From Lepiota brunneoincarnata (taxonomy: Eukaryota > Basidiomycota > Agaricomycetes > Agaricales > Agaricaceae), in contig JAEBUN010000041.1 in NCBI GenBank assembly GCA_023014365.1, positions 124,001 through 188,000 on the forward strand: a stretch of 64,000 nt of DNA, read 5' to 3'. The notes beneath the pieces were generated by a model, which did no database searches, was not told the origin of the DNA, and was given only the letters and a program-made list of their open reading frames with translations. Shown piece by piece: positions 14,322-26,250 of this stretch; the stretch's first letter is position 1, and each line of letters opens with the position of its first letter. A program made the position numbers and the translations under genes.

Positions 14322-14693
14322 CGGGAGTTGTTGGGGAGGGGGCGAAGCGAAGCGAAGGGGGGGAAGGGTGGTTCAGTTCTGGAGGGCCACGAACCAGATT
14401 GGCCCGGGCCAGACCGCCGGGCGAGTATGTGAAAAGGAATTAAATCAGATATGAGGATCTTGGATTTGAATCTGAGAAGACAATAACCTCCATTGCTGTG
14501 ACAAACAGATGGCAACAAGCGCGGAATCTCTCGTCCATTCCATATCGGGATGAGGGTCCCCTCGAACATCCATTTCCGGGTGCTGCAATGAAGCTGAGCC
14601 TTACAGTGAGCCAGCCGAACCTTGGACTTGAACCTTACGAGATGAGGCTCGTGTCCTTCGGCGGAACCATTTCTGGCCACCATCTCGCCAAAC

Positions 14694-14700
14694 TATAAAA
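14694..14700 (+). promoter_or_regulatory. Putative TATA box of the HMG-box gene
   Basis: A TATAAAA heptamer lies 311 bp upstream of the HMG-box ATG. It is followed by a long CT-rich stretch typical of fungal 5' leaders. This would give a leader of about 280 nt. The call rests on motif and position only. Confidence 0.45.
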
Positions 14701-15010
14701 CTCTCTCCTCGTATTGTTTTGCTTTTTGTGCCCCGCCCGTCGCAATTGTTCTCCCCAATTGCAGAGACAAAGAAAACCAATCGCATCCTCATCCTGCGAC
14801 ACCCACTATTCTTTCTCTCTTTCTCCTCCTTGCGCGCAGGAGCTCCAGTCCCCCTTCCCCTTCCCTCCTTCTCTTTGTTCTTCATCGCCGACGTTCACGA
14901 ATCCCAAGTCTTACACACTCACACCTTTGTAACCCACACACCCTCCTCTCCCCCCGTACAACATCCTCCAATCTCCACCCCCCTCATTGTCCTTCACGAT
15001 TAGAACAATC

Positions 15011-16660
15011 ATGCCCGCTTTACGCACTCGTGATACCCAAGCCCGATGTAAGTTTCACAACTCTTCTTCTTCTGCCCAAGTCCCGAATCTCACTTGGGAT
15101 CCGCCTCTCTCCCCTTCCAGCACTCGAGGTGACGACGGACGCCCTACAACCCCCGACACTTGCCATTATATCTCCTACGCCGCGAGCATTCACCTTCCCT
15201 ACCACCCACAATCTGACCGACAGTCCTTATTCGTCTCCATCTCAATCTCCTTTTGAACCCGACCTTCGTTCGCTCCCTTCTCAATCTACAACACCACCTT
15301 TCCTACGTACCCTCTCCCCCATCCCTTCCTCGTCCCCTCCCCAGCAACAACAACAACAACAACACCATCACCAACGACGCAGGTCATCGTGCAGTATAAG
15401 CGCCGACGAGGAACGCCGACCACGCAAGGGTGATTCTGATTACATCAAGCGCCCTGAAAACGCGTTCATTCTCTTCCGTCGCAAGTGCTGCGAAGAACGT
15501 CAAGCAGCCGCTAACGATGACAAAGTCGATGGTCCAACCAAGAAACAACGACAAGCTGATCTCTCCAAGACGATCAGTCAGCAGTGGAAGTCTCTCTCAC
15601 CGGAGGAAAGGAAGGTGTGGGAGGACAAGGCAAAGGAGAGGAAGAAGGAGCATGAACAGATGTATCCCAACTACGTCTACCGTCCCCAGCGTTCAAAGGA
15701 GAAGGCGAGAGGGAAAAAGGTTCCTAGGGCTGGTCATAAAGGCGAGGATCACGAGACGGATCCCGAGAACGTTTCCTTCGTTCTCCCCATGGCGGCACCG
15801 CGCCACGGCCGTTCCGCATCTGCCCCCACGCCACCGCCATACCAATCCATCATGCTTCCCAACATCTACCAAATGACCCCCTCGTGCCCAACGTCCCCCT
15901 CCTTGCTCCCGATGATCAGTCGGCGTGCATCACATGCTGGGATCCCAGAGGACGGCGTAGACAATTTTGATTTCTTGCCTCACGATAATTTCATGCCACC
16001 ACCATCGTTTGGTCAGGCCGGGCAATTCGAAGCTAGCCTTCAGGTGATTTCCCTCGTTTCAACTGATGTTTCAATATCGTGCCTAATCGTGCTTTCCCCC
16101 TTCCCCCCCAGTCGTCCGAGTTCCTGCGAAACATTTTCGCTATTCCAAACTTGCCCTCAGCACCTCAAAAGAATGAACATTCCCAGATTCAACTCACCCC
16201 GCACCAATCACATGAGCTCCTCCCAAGTCATCATCACAGCATCTCCACTCCATCGTCGATAGGCTCATCGGGCCCTTCATCTCCAGCAACTGGTCCTTAC
16301 ACTCCCATCCCCGGCGTCGTCAATCATTCGTTCAACCAGCAACTCGCCTTGCCTGAACCTAGACAGGGAGAACTCGAGTTACCTGCTGACATGCAACTCC
16401 AGCACGCCATGTCCTCTTACACATGGGAGACCAACTCGATTTGGCCCACCGGCTCCGAGATCCTTCTCGGCGATGACTTTGACTTGAATGCGATACCCCC
16501 GATCGAGCTCGGGATGCCCAAGTACAACGACAATAACCTTGGGGAGCGCACTTCGGCTCTAGCGTTCGGACGCGAATTTACGCACGCACTGGAAGGCCAC
16601 GAGTTCCAGCACGACCACGTAATCGGCTTCGACGATATGATGGCAGGGCATCGGTATTGA
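15011..16660 (+). CDS. HMG-box transcription factor (three exons)
   Basis: This is a probable sequence-specific nuclear regulator. Exons are 15011-15047, 15121-16043 and 16112-16660, with introns 15048-15120 (GT..AG) and 16044-16111 (GT..AG). The joined frame is open for 502 residues. The N-terminal ~100 residues are Ser/Pro-rich with a glutamine-then-histidine run (CAA repeats near 15343-15365). The HMG box spans about residues 119-201: it opens with YIKRPENAFILFRR, then has ISQQWKSLSPEERKVWEDKA and a basic KERKKEHEQMYPNYVYRP. A basic tail (RSKEKARGKK) suggests nuclear import. The remaining ~300 residues are Pro/Ser-rich, consistent with a regulatory or activation region. The sequence fits the fungal MATA_HMG-type boxes used in mating and developmental regulators (Ste11/Prf1-like). 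No homeodomain, pheromone or receptor gene is visible nearby, so I do not call a mating-type locus. Confidence 0.93.
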
Positions 16661-19600
16661 GCCAACGGGATGCTGCGCGTCTCTTGGTTTTACCATTTTG
16701 TTTCCCTATCATTTTTATGATCATTATTGGACTTTTTGTTGTTGTATGGATATTTGTAATTTTGGGCGCACCTTCCGTCTGGCTCTCTCGCCGCTACCAA
16801 CCCCCATCCCCCTGCCGGATCGTCGAAGCTGCATATGTACGTGCCACCTCCATTTGTTCTTGTTCTTCGCCTAAAAGGCATTGTACAATACTCAATCACT
16901 CACGACTGGAGGTTGGTTCGTCGAGACATACTGGATACCATCCGTCGGCCTTCCTCAGATGCGTCTCGATGACCCATCCATTGCATTCACCCCCCCAACC
17001 CCACTCCTTCATGCGCGCAATGGTTATTTTTTTCTCTCGATTTTTTTTTTTCAAATACTCACTTTCCTTCATGAACTTTGATTTCCATTCACGAACCCTC
17101 CCCATCTCCACTCCCCCGTACTCCGGCGTATACCCTTCCCTGCATCATCACCATTATCTATTTTCCGTTGTTGGTGGCCTATACTTTTGTCGTGTCCATA
17201 TTTGAGTCAATTATTCCTCTAGGCTTCTGTACGTAGGCTTGGTAGCGAATCATTTCTGGCACTGCAAATTTCCCACGCAAGTGAAAAGACAATAAGAAAT
17301 GAACTAGACAAAGAGCCGTACCCAAAAAAGTTGCAGAAGTTCGCAGTAGAATCGGCGACAGTGCGGTGACCCGATACGGGGGAGAGAAAAAGGTGAGGCT
17401 TCGGCACTAGACAAGTTGCAAAGCTGAGGGTCAGATTCAACGACCCGCAACGGTTGTCTCTTTGATATTACCTTTTAGGGAAATCTGGGAAAACTTGCAT
17501 CAGAACCCCGTGATTCACTAATTGAAGGTGAATATACCCACACCTTATTTTTCCCCATCTTATCAGTTCCACAATCGCTTTCCCCACAATATAGGACCGG
17601 GAAGACGATGGGCCCGCCCATGACCACAAGGGAAGTGTTTCCACGATGCCGGTAGCGTGGCCACATCCTGAAAGTAAAAATCAAATCGACGCCAATACCC
17701 CATTCGCACGAGTTTCTCAGCGAAAATGAAGCAGGGTCAACAACGGAGGTGGCGTAAAAGAACCATCTGATGACGCCTGGGCGAAGGGTTTGCGCGTCTT
17801 CTTAAGAAGCACTGAGCAGAGCCAAAAATTGCAAGTCGAATTTCGGGGGTCATTATTTGTAGAGTAAAGGACCGGCAATTGCGAACCGAAGGCGCGAACC
17901 AGTTATAGTCAAAGGCATCCACATATGCGCGTCGACGAAGTCCACGGACATGTGTAGCATATGTGGCCTGGATAACTGTCCCCTGAGCGGTCAGCTAGCG
18001 GGCGAAGAGGGAGGCCCGACGAGATAGGCAATAATCGCTGCACAAAAGCCTGGAAAGTAAAGGGAACACGAATGCATTGAGTTCGTAACTCTCGAGCCTA
18101 GACCAATATGGAAGTTAGTAATGGGGAGGAAAAGCCAAAAGACAAAAGGTCACCTTTACAATATATACACGAAATGAGAAACAATGCTTAACGAAAATGA
18201 TCAGAAATCGACGAGGCGAATAAAGGAAACATGCAAGTTGGATAACAGTATAAAAATTCCCTCGAGTAAATCCGGTGCAAAACCTCCCAGGATTTGATTC
18301 CATCGACGAACATTGCATTGCATGACATATCAACGTTAACAGAAAGGCAAGATAGACCAGGACGGACCCCTCATCATTCGAGCGAGGGGGAGCAGCGAAC
18401 ATCAGCCGGGTGCAAGGAGAGCACCCATATACCAAAACAAAACGAACCCAAGCGTCGGTTATATAGAAGTGCCTGCCTGTAGGCCATGCGTCTGCAAGGC
18501 GTCTGATGCACTCCCACTATCGGCGATAGGAGGTCCAGGTGTTAAAAGGAGAACCAGACGAGGCAAGTGGCTGCTGACCATTGGTCAGGGAAGAAGAACC
18601 TGGAGGTTATATCACTATGATTTCGGCTAGAGCAACTCGTTTTGACGCATAAGGACACGGAGCTTCAACGCCGCTTTGCACCTCGGCGTGCAGGAGTCCT
18701 ACCCAAGCTAGCGGCGCACGGCATCAAACCCTTCATCGATAAAGTCGTCGCGTGAGCATTGTGGGCTCGTCACGCAGAACACTGTAACGTCGCGGAAGGC
18801 AAAATCCATCGCGTCACCGTACAAATCAGGGAGTCGACCCCATAGTCGTACCATCTTCAGTAGCTTGACCCTAGAGCTGACCCGTCAATGAAAGATTGGT
18901 ACGAAAGGCCTTCCGCTACCCACATTTGGACAGCTATGTCGCGTGGACGCGTCGCGACCAATATGGAGGCTGCCCTGGATGTTGCCTCTGAGCAAATAGC
19001 CACCTGAACACCACGGAACGAACCAGAGCCTGAGAGAGACAACGAGGTGGGAGTCAAGGGCAGACAGCGAAAAGTTGAGTTGCAAAGGTCTCCAAGGAAA
19101 CCTTTGTCCCTTGCATCAAGGTCGCCATCACGTGACCAACCATTAAACGTCTCTCGCGTCATAGAACTTTCCGCGTCTATAATGGCTGGAGACCAACCCA
19201 GGTCAGACCTCAACCCGCATGCAGCATGAGAGCATCAATTTTTTCGCGTTCGACACGGTCCTCACCTCTATGTATGGGTAACACTCGGTCAGAAAATGGG
19301 TAAGCATCCAGAGCTAAATCGGACCGGGATTAAATATGGAACCAAGAAACAGGCAGCGCCCGAATTCTGACCCAGTCCACGACTTGGCATAGCGACTTGG
19401 CATGACTGCAGCACCACTTATCCTGACCCCTCCAGTACGGCGTTCCAAATTGCATGGTATGATGCTTGACATTCGCTAGGGGTGCCGTGCAAATCACACC
19501 AGGGGACGGGCACCTTCCGGTACTTTAATCCATCGTCCCAACAAACACGCCTCGAATACAACAGCTCTCTGACTCCAAGACTATGTGACACCCAAACCTA
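16661..19600. other. Intergenic, no gene seen
   Basis: The first few hundred bases, AT- and CT-rich, are presumably the 3' UTR and terminator of the HMG-box gene. Beyond that I see only short unrelated open frames on both strands and no conserved motif. Confidence 0.5.
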
Positions 19601-19649
19601 TCCATGGTATTTTTTCAAATTGGATCCCTGGTATTTAAAGTCTGCTTCA

Positions 19650-20760
19650 GAGCCCAATGTGTCACTAAGCCGCTCGTGTTCATCCAGTGCCTCAACAAGA
19701 CAGAACCTCTTCAGTTTAAGTCTAAGCATAACCTTGGGCATCGCAAAGGTGGGGACGGTCCCAGAGGCGGAACGGTCCCAAGTGGTCGGGTTGGAGGCCC
19801 AAGCAACGGGAGGAATGAAGATACACCTCCTAGCTCAGCTCAGTTTCCTGGCCTGGGCCAACCCTCTTCTGGCGTCAGCGATTTCTCATCGTCATTACCC
19901 TACTACGCTGGGGCCTTAGGAAAACATTCCTTTTCGATCCGGAGGTGGACCCATAAACCGCATTCCGCGGGGAGCCCCCTTCACCAACCGTTATGAAGCT
20001 GGAGGTGGAACTCGAAGCCAAAGTGTACATACAGTACCTCGTGAGCTCATCATCGTTTTACCATTAAAATGTGGGATTGACTTGCCTCCCCCAAACGTGT
20101 ATGGGAGCGGGTACCCTGGAGAAAAAGGTAGGGGTGACGCAGGATGTGGCTTTTCGTTTTACCACTGATCTATTGCATTCCTTCCCGCAGCTGCCCCCAT
20201 CGAAGCCGGTGCAACTAATGAGACCATTGACCCATCTGCCGTATGCTTATCTTAATCCATCGCTGAGGTAGATCCTGATTACGTCGCCGGCCCATTTCGC
20301 TGCTAATTAGCTCCTTGCGCGGGACCAGTACGGTACACCGGATATTCCACCCGGCCAGGAGGCCCGCTCCAACAGGGAAGTTTCGAAGGCGGAAACGCAA
20401 CGCTCCATATCATCTCCGATGCTTCAACGACCCAATTCCTCTCCAGCACCATTCAAACCAGTTGTCGCTCATCGACCAATGTCGCAGTTATCCCTACGCC
20501 TCCGTTCTCAGACAACCAATCGGATCCACCTTCCCCACATTCCGAGCAAGCCATTCAAAATTATCGAGCAAGCAGTGTCGTCCTTGCACTCGACAGCCAC
20601 AACAATACGGCCCGTCTGCAGCCCGTTCCCTGACCATGATCCCCGTGCCCCTCTTTTCCGCCGTTGACAACAACTTTCTCAATTGCGTAAACTGAACGAT
20701 AGGCCAGGCTGTACGTCTGATCGGTGGAAGCATGCACTCACGCACCCCTCTATCCACGAA
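19650..20760 (+). pseudogene. Decayed copy of the glycine-rich YGSGYPG family
   Basis: This is recognised by alignment to the intact genes at 26.25 and 40.2 kb. In order it keeps a Gly-rich basic start (near 19740), a GGGTRSQSV motif (about 20010), VYGSGYPGEKGRG (about 20095), STRPGGPLQQGSF (about 20345), a region aligning to SDASTTQFLSSTIQTSC, then EQAIQNYRASSVVLALD (about 20550) and VDNNFLNCVN-stop-TIGQAV (about 20670-20710). Several stops and frame changes interrupt it: after the GRG block, twice around 20230-20310, after the LDSHNNTARL segment, and inside the NCVN/TIG block. Motif order and approximate spacing match the functional copies, so this is a dead paralogue and not a chance match. 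Confidence 0.8.
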
Positions 20761-23700
20761 CCTTCTCGTGACTATTTCGGTTATGGGGTTACTTCACTTG
20801 TGCTTTCGACCCAACCTGTACACCACGGAACGACGCATAACGCCCACCTTGGGCGTAGTTACCCCTTTCTCTTCTGTAACACTGTTTTTTCCCTGACCTC
20901 GCACTCATATCCTCCAGCGTACTTTGTGTGTTTAACTAACCCTAGCCCTTCACCTAAATATATCCCTTCGTAGAACTTACCCACAGTCACTCCCGGCCTT
21001 AGCGCTCCCACAACCCTGAACGTGTAGCTCTGACCACTTCCAACACTATAAACGTGCTTTTAACAACCTTCAGTCACCATCAGCATCTGGATGTAATTAC
21101 ACTCAAGCGCCCTGTTAAATATAGTACTTTGAACAGCAAGTCGTGACAAGCCTCCTGCTCACGAGAGTCTTTGCAGGACAAAGGAACACCTCTACCATTC
21201 CTTATCTAGTCCAGCGGAAACGTTGACCGCGGCCGCGCATCGATGAGGCAATAATTGAGCACCAGATCAAGGAGCGTACGTGTTCCAGGCTCCTATGAGA
21301 AGCTGATCGGCCACTGCATGTTACACAACTGGGCATTTGACTCAGCTTCGATAGTGCCTAGCCTTGCACTACTTCGATAGGTGTGTGCTGAATCAATCAC
21401 CCTGCGCACATAATGCGCTTCCTGCGAAAGTTGGACGTGGAAAAGATGCCATCCCGTGGATCACAGCAGATAGACGACTGGGCGCTCGACGACGGCGCTA
21501 AAACCAAAGCCCTCTTCTTACCCAAGGTTCGTCATGTCCTGCCTTCGTTTTTCCATCCAGTTTCTTGGAGTGTTCCTCGCTGGCGTTGCAAGAACGATGA
21601 GAGGCCACCTAGGCGTGCTCGGCTGCGTAGTGCTCATCGTAGGCGGGAGCATTGAGACTCGCCTCTGCTCCACACCACTACCAATCTTGACATCCATCGG
21701 ACTCGTCGTGAGAGGGCTATGAATGGCCTGGACTCTTGGTCTCATGCTCTTGTTCTGTGGTCTTAATCCACCAGTAATCGACGGTATGGAATTGACCACT
21801 GCTCTCTCCCCCTCTCCTCCAAAAGCAGAACGGGCGCGCATCCCCAAGAGACTTCCCCCCCCAGGACTTCCTCGATGAACCTACTATTGCTGTGCTTGAC
21901 CGCAGCTAGATGTGGTGTGAGTCACGGCGTGCTCCGAGATGATTCCTTGCTGACAAGAACCAGATGTTCGCAGACAGATAGGCGCTGTCCATGAGATAGC
22001 GAGAAATCACCCCACCCCGCTGTCGCGGGTTCGGAAAGCCACGCTGGGCTGTTAAATACACAGCCGCGACTACGCAATCCATTCTTTGTCCCGTTAATGA
22101 TCGCTCATTTCGGCTCATATTTGTCACATCTTTTTGGAGACAACATCCACAAAGCCGTCTGGTATATCACGAGTGTGAATTCTCAGTCCGAACTTCCACA
22201 ACGATCACTCTTCAAAGTCCGACCGTTCCTTTGGTTCACCCCTCTTGTTCAACAAAAGTGATGCTCATCTTTATCCTCGCATCAGCTGATAACAATTTCC
22301 CAAGCTAGCTCACAAAGTAGCCATAGATCCCTTGATTTGGGATATCAATGGGTTAGGCCGTCCGACAGGGACACAAACTATTTACAAGCTCCGCATACAC
22401 GTTTCCGCGGTTTCTTCGGTAGGAGCTCGAAGGGTAGGAATGATGTGTGTTGCTTCACAGCCATTCGACTCGCCCATATCTCTCACCTCGCCTCCTCCAG
22501 TATTCTGTCATGGTCGTAGGTACCTGCACCATCCTATGAACCACACGCTCGCCCAGAACGACGTCAGAGGCCCAGGCATGTCTGGGGCGTTCAATCTTGT
22601 AGACCCTCTTGGTCGTGGGTACGTGCGGTGTTGTGTATCCGAGCGCCGTTCTAAACGTTCTTGCTTTGCTTGGGCCGCTCTTGGGTGAGCCCAGGACAGC
22701 ATTGTGGCCCGTTGCTCCGCGGGTGCAGACATGTTTGATAGTAGCTCCGGTGTATTCTATTACGCGAATTTGCTCGCGGATTCCCACAATATTTGTAGTG
22801 TTCGGGGAAGGGTACGTTTAATCATTTCTATTGCGTAGCAAACACTGACTCGATTCCTACAGTTTTCCGAGGCCAGTTCACCTTCCCTTTTCTTCTGCTT
22901 GAATAAAGCCTCTAACCTTCTGGAATTCTTCCTTCATTTGACAGAGTCAATCAGATATCGTTTTCGGGGCCTGTTTCTGGGCGCTGACATTTCATGGAAA
23001 ACCTTCTGAGAATGAGACCGCGAGGTGAGCCTCTAACCCAGCGAATCGCACACTTAATCTTGAATACTTTCTTCAGGCTGGCGCAATCTCTCCCTTGTCC
23101 ACCAACGCTCAAGCTCGCTCCCCCCCCCCCTTAAAGGGCCGGGGTTCACTCTTTAAAAGGGTAAATGTTTCAGGTTAGTCTACAGCGGGGCCGGTAATTC
23201 ATTTTATTTCTTCTTGCGCGTCCTCGGGCCTCAACGCACGGGCCTCGCGGGCGCTGCGTGTTCGATGACACAGACCTGGGGTTGTCGTTATCATAACGGC
23301 GCCTCAAATCGCTTTCGCTTGTATTTAAACTCACCCACAGACCGCCTCCCCTCTCATCATCACGTTCAGCGTCCACCCCCCCCCTCCTCCTCCCCTCTTT
23401 CTCCCGAAACGTCCACCCGTTGGCGTGCCACAAGTCCAGTGCTAGAGCCGACCCTTCAACGAATTAGGTATCCGCCCCCCACTTCTCCGCCTTAGCTGAT
23501 AATGGTTCGTTAGTTGGTCTGTTTTAGCCGCCGGCGGCCTTTCCTCCTGACACCCGCAATGGTATTCCCTTATATCCGAGCCGTCTGTCAATAACAGGAC
23601 ATAAAATAGCCCACGATTGCGCCTCCTCTCTTTTTTTTTTCTCTGTCCTCGGCCAATGGACGGAGTTGGCGATAGGCCGCCGCTGGTCTTATATTACCTG

Positions 23701-24643
23701 AACTGCCGTGTAGTTCTCACCCCACTCCCCACTCCCCTCAGTCCTCAGTCGTTTTCCTCTCTTTTCCTCTCCCTCTCCTCACTGGTGTTTTGCGCCGATG
23801 TCTGGATTGCCGTGCCAGAAACTATGGGCGAAACGATAGTCCAACCGGAAGTCGGGCAGAAACTCCGTACCCAAGCAAAACTTTGGGTACTATTCTGGGC
23901 ACCGCAAGAAGGGTTTTCGTGGTATGTTACATCCCTATCATCGTAGTGGTAAGCGCCTCCCCTCGACCCAAATCCTGTCCATTACGCTAACCATACAGGG
24001 ACCGAGCCAGACAGCAACAAAGCTCCATATCACATTGTACTTTCTAGGAAATCCAAGATTCGCGATCGCAGCGGTGCCACTAAATACTCTGGGTTGCTAG
24101 CTTGTGCCCGACAGGGACAAATCGTTCTGGCTACACTCTCAAGCGAGCTCTAATCCTCTGCGGTTTTTTTTTTCTTCCCGTGGCAGTGGCTTTCTCGCAG
24201 CTCGCAGATCTGAATGACAGGCCTAGCTCCGATCAGTAAGGGCAGACCTGCCATTCTCTGGAAACGAGGCTGAGGCACTCATGCATCGAAGTTTTGGGGT
24301 TGATCCAACCTAGGCGCTGATGACGGGTTTATAACAGCTACAAGGTACGTCGGGGATCCCCATGCCAGCTGGCAACTTGGCTGCGCCCCCCACTCCCATG
24401 TCCTCCTTTCGGACGACCAATTTCTCGAAGGCACGGATGAGCTACAAGGTAAGTTGGGCGATTTCATTGTTGCGTGCTATAGTACATAATGCGCTGGCAG
24501 GACAGATATTACAAGGGATAATCAAGCGGAAACGAAAATGGCATGAAAACATAATGGCATAGAGAACGTCCGTCGGTGCGCCCTGGTTTTGTTTCAATGG
24601 AAAAATGAGCGCCCATAGTAGGAACAAAAAGGCTATTCCGCCT
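20761..24643. other. Intergenic, no supported gene
   Basis: Nearly 3.9 kb in which I could not support a gene. A hydrophobic open frame at 21534-21722 and overlapping frames at 22332-22821 were examined but show no family signature or conserved intron structure. C- and T-rich tracts occur near 23120, 23370 and 23630. Confidence 0.45.
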
Positions 24644-25228
24644 TTAGAGGTATATCCTCCAAGTGTTAACGAGGTCAGGCACCTGCACAAGCCCTTTCCA
24701 GAGCCACACGCCAGCGTGGGTGACTACCCCTCTGGTTTCAAACTGGCGGAAGCCCGTCTGGACATCATGTCTGTTGCTTGCCGTCGAAGGCAATCCGCTC
24801 TGCATCGCCATCCATTCAGCCACCTTCAATACAACATCTGCTATAGTCACTATGCGTCCCCTCCGAGGCCTGATGATAATTACATCATCCCTCTGTGTAA
24901 TGAGCGTCATTCGGGGGACCGATGGTGTCGTTGCTGCCCTCGCACAAACATAGTACCGGAAACCCTGGCCGCCCCCCGCGGCAGGCGCATAGTAGTCGGT
25001 GACGCCACTCAGGCTCGCCAAGTTACGGGGGGTGGCAACTGTTAGGGCGTTCCCAAGCACTGGTCTCTCCTCAACGGACTGCAAGTCGACTGGGGGTATG
25101 GGTTCTAACAGCGGCCGGACCCCGTCCGACTTCTCAAGGAGGGCGTCCAAGTCGCACCGGCCCTCGAACATGGCCGTACTAGCGAAGGCCATCGGTACAC
25201 CAAGGTCGATTGGATCCAAATCGGCCAT
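24644..25228 (-). CDS. DUF6699-like hypothetical protein
   Basis: A single-exon 194-aa frame with ATG at 25228. The C-terminal half follows the pattern of the 52.7-kb gene: an (I/L)ITxxxxxIIIxPRxG strand pair, then IVTIADVVLKVAEWM, then a closing GVWLWKGL. The I/V-T/S-V-x-D-V helix and the C-terminal W-x-W-x-G-L are shared with the DUF6699 members in this window. It lacks the N-terminal V-x-F-x-x-T motif seen in the others, so it is a divergent or shortened member. DUF6699 proteins have no known biochemical role. Its nearest neighbour, divergently oriented, is the glycine-rich gene at 26.25 kb. Confidence 0.58.
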   Translation of the reverse strand: MADLDPIDLGVPMAFASTAMFEGRCDLDALLEKSDGVRPLLEPIPPVDLQSVEERPVLGNALTVATPRNLASLSGVTDYYAPAAGGGQGFRYYVCARAATTPSVPRMTLITQRDDVIIIRPRRGRIVTIADVVLKVAEWMAMQSGLPSTASNRHDVQTGFRQFETRGVVTHAGVWLWKGLVQVPDLVNTWRIYL

Positions 25229-26205
25229 TTGTAACGGCTTATTGGGGGATTTTTGTCAATGGAATCGTGGCGCCCAGTAGGCTGAGTCATATCATTGTTA
25301 GGGTAAGGTGGCTCATGCGCAGCGGGAAGACTCATACATTCAAGGAGGCACTTGAAGGCTGCTGGGAGATTGGAATAGGTCTTGAGTGGTGAAGGCAGGT
25401 GTAATTTTCTAGACAACGTGGTTGTCGAGAGTGGGTGAGCACTGATGCACAAGGGCAGCAGCACACAAGACGTACTCAAAGCCGGAGAATACTAGGTCCG
25501 ATTATGTGATGAATTGGATACCAAAGTTGTCTGTCGAGGCTGTGTAAACTTGGAGGAAAGGGTTGCGATTTGCTGTTTCGGGTTTCTGCTTCCGATGGGT
25601 AATGAATGGAGGTGGGGAGCGCGGTGGTAATGCGATGGCGCGACGGCGCGGGCGCGAGTATAGGGAGAGAGCAATTGTCGGAGACAACGCAGGTAAGCTA
25701 GAGGTAGTGAGTAGAGGAGTAGGCGAGGTGCGATCTCAGCAGCAGCATAGTGAGCGCAGTCGGATGACAAATGAAATCGCAGCATTATGTCATCACAGCT
25801 AAATCTCTATTTGCCGTCCACAAAAAAAAACAAGCTTCAACCTTCAAACTTGCCCAACAGATCGCAATAGGGGAAACACTCATACGGTTGCCCCACGGTC
25901 GCGAAAATAATTCAGAAGGGCGTGTACCGTGTGTATTTTTTCCGTGGAAAACGAACTAGGTAGCACAGCCCGAGAACCCGGCCGTGTTGTTCAATGCCTT
26001 GTTAAGGACCTCGTTGCAGCCGCACCTCATGTCAACGTGGTGATAGGACGTATGGGGTTCTACCAAAAAGATATGGCTATGCAGCTGACCCATTGGTTCC
26101 ACCAGTACTCCCGACTTCGTGTCCTCAGTACAGTGCGTGTGCCGCTTGGGGCCCAGGGGCAGTGCCCACGTGACCCCGCGGTGCGTATATATCCCCGCGC
26201 CCCTG

Positions 26206-26212
26206 TATAAAA
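26206..26212 (+). promoter_or_regulatory. Putative TATA box of the 26.25-kb gene
   Basis: TATAAAA lies 39 bp upstream of the ATG at 26251, and the ATG has a good context (cgaccATGG). With a transcription start about 30 bp downstream of the TATA box, the leader would be extremely short. An upstream tatata element lies near 26186-26191. Inferred from motif and position. Confidence 0.5.
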
Positions 26213-26250
26213 TGGCAGGTTAACCGACCCCACTCCCAGCCACCCCGACC

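Larger units (their letters stand above)
7935..14693. other. Gene-poor region with extreme homopolymers
   Basis: No gene is supported in nearly 7 kb. Open frames are short and mostly reflect pyrimidine or purine runs. Visible structure is a GGT tract (10317-10333), a 17-A run (11583-11599), a 19-C run (11697-11715), A-rich blocks near 12857-12884 and a 23-G run (14299-14321). Confidence 0.55.

Noticed and set aside
15011..16660. Mating-type locus
   Set aside because: The HMG box alone is not enough. No homeodomain pair, pheromone precursor or STE3-type receptor is seen in the window.
21413..21847. Hydrophobic plus-strand frame (21534-21722) and overlapping frames on both strands
   Set aside because: The transmembrane-like composition is suggestive, but there is no conserved motif, splice structure or continuation.
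22332..22821. Overlapping frames on both strands of 70-118 aa
   Set aside because: All are mutually shadowing and unrecognised; none can be preferred.
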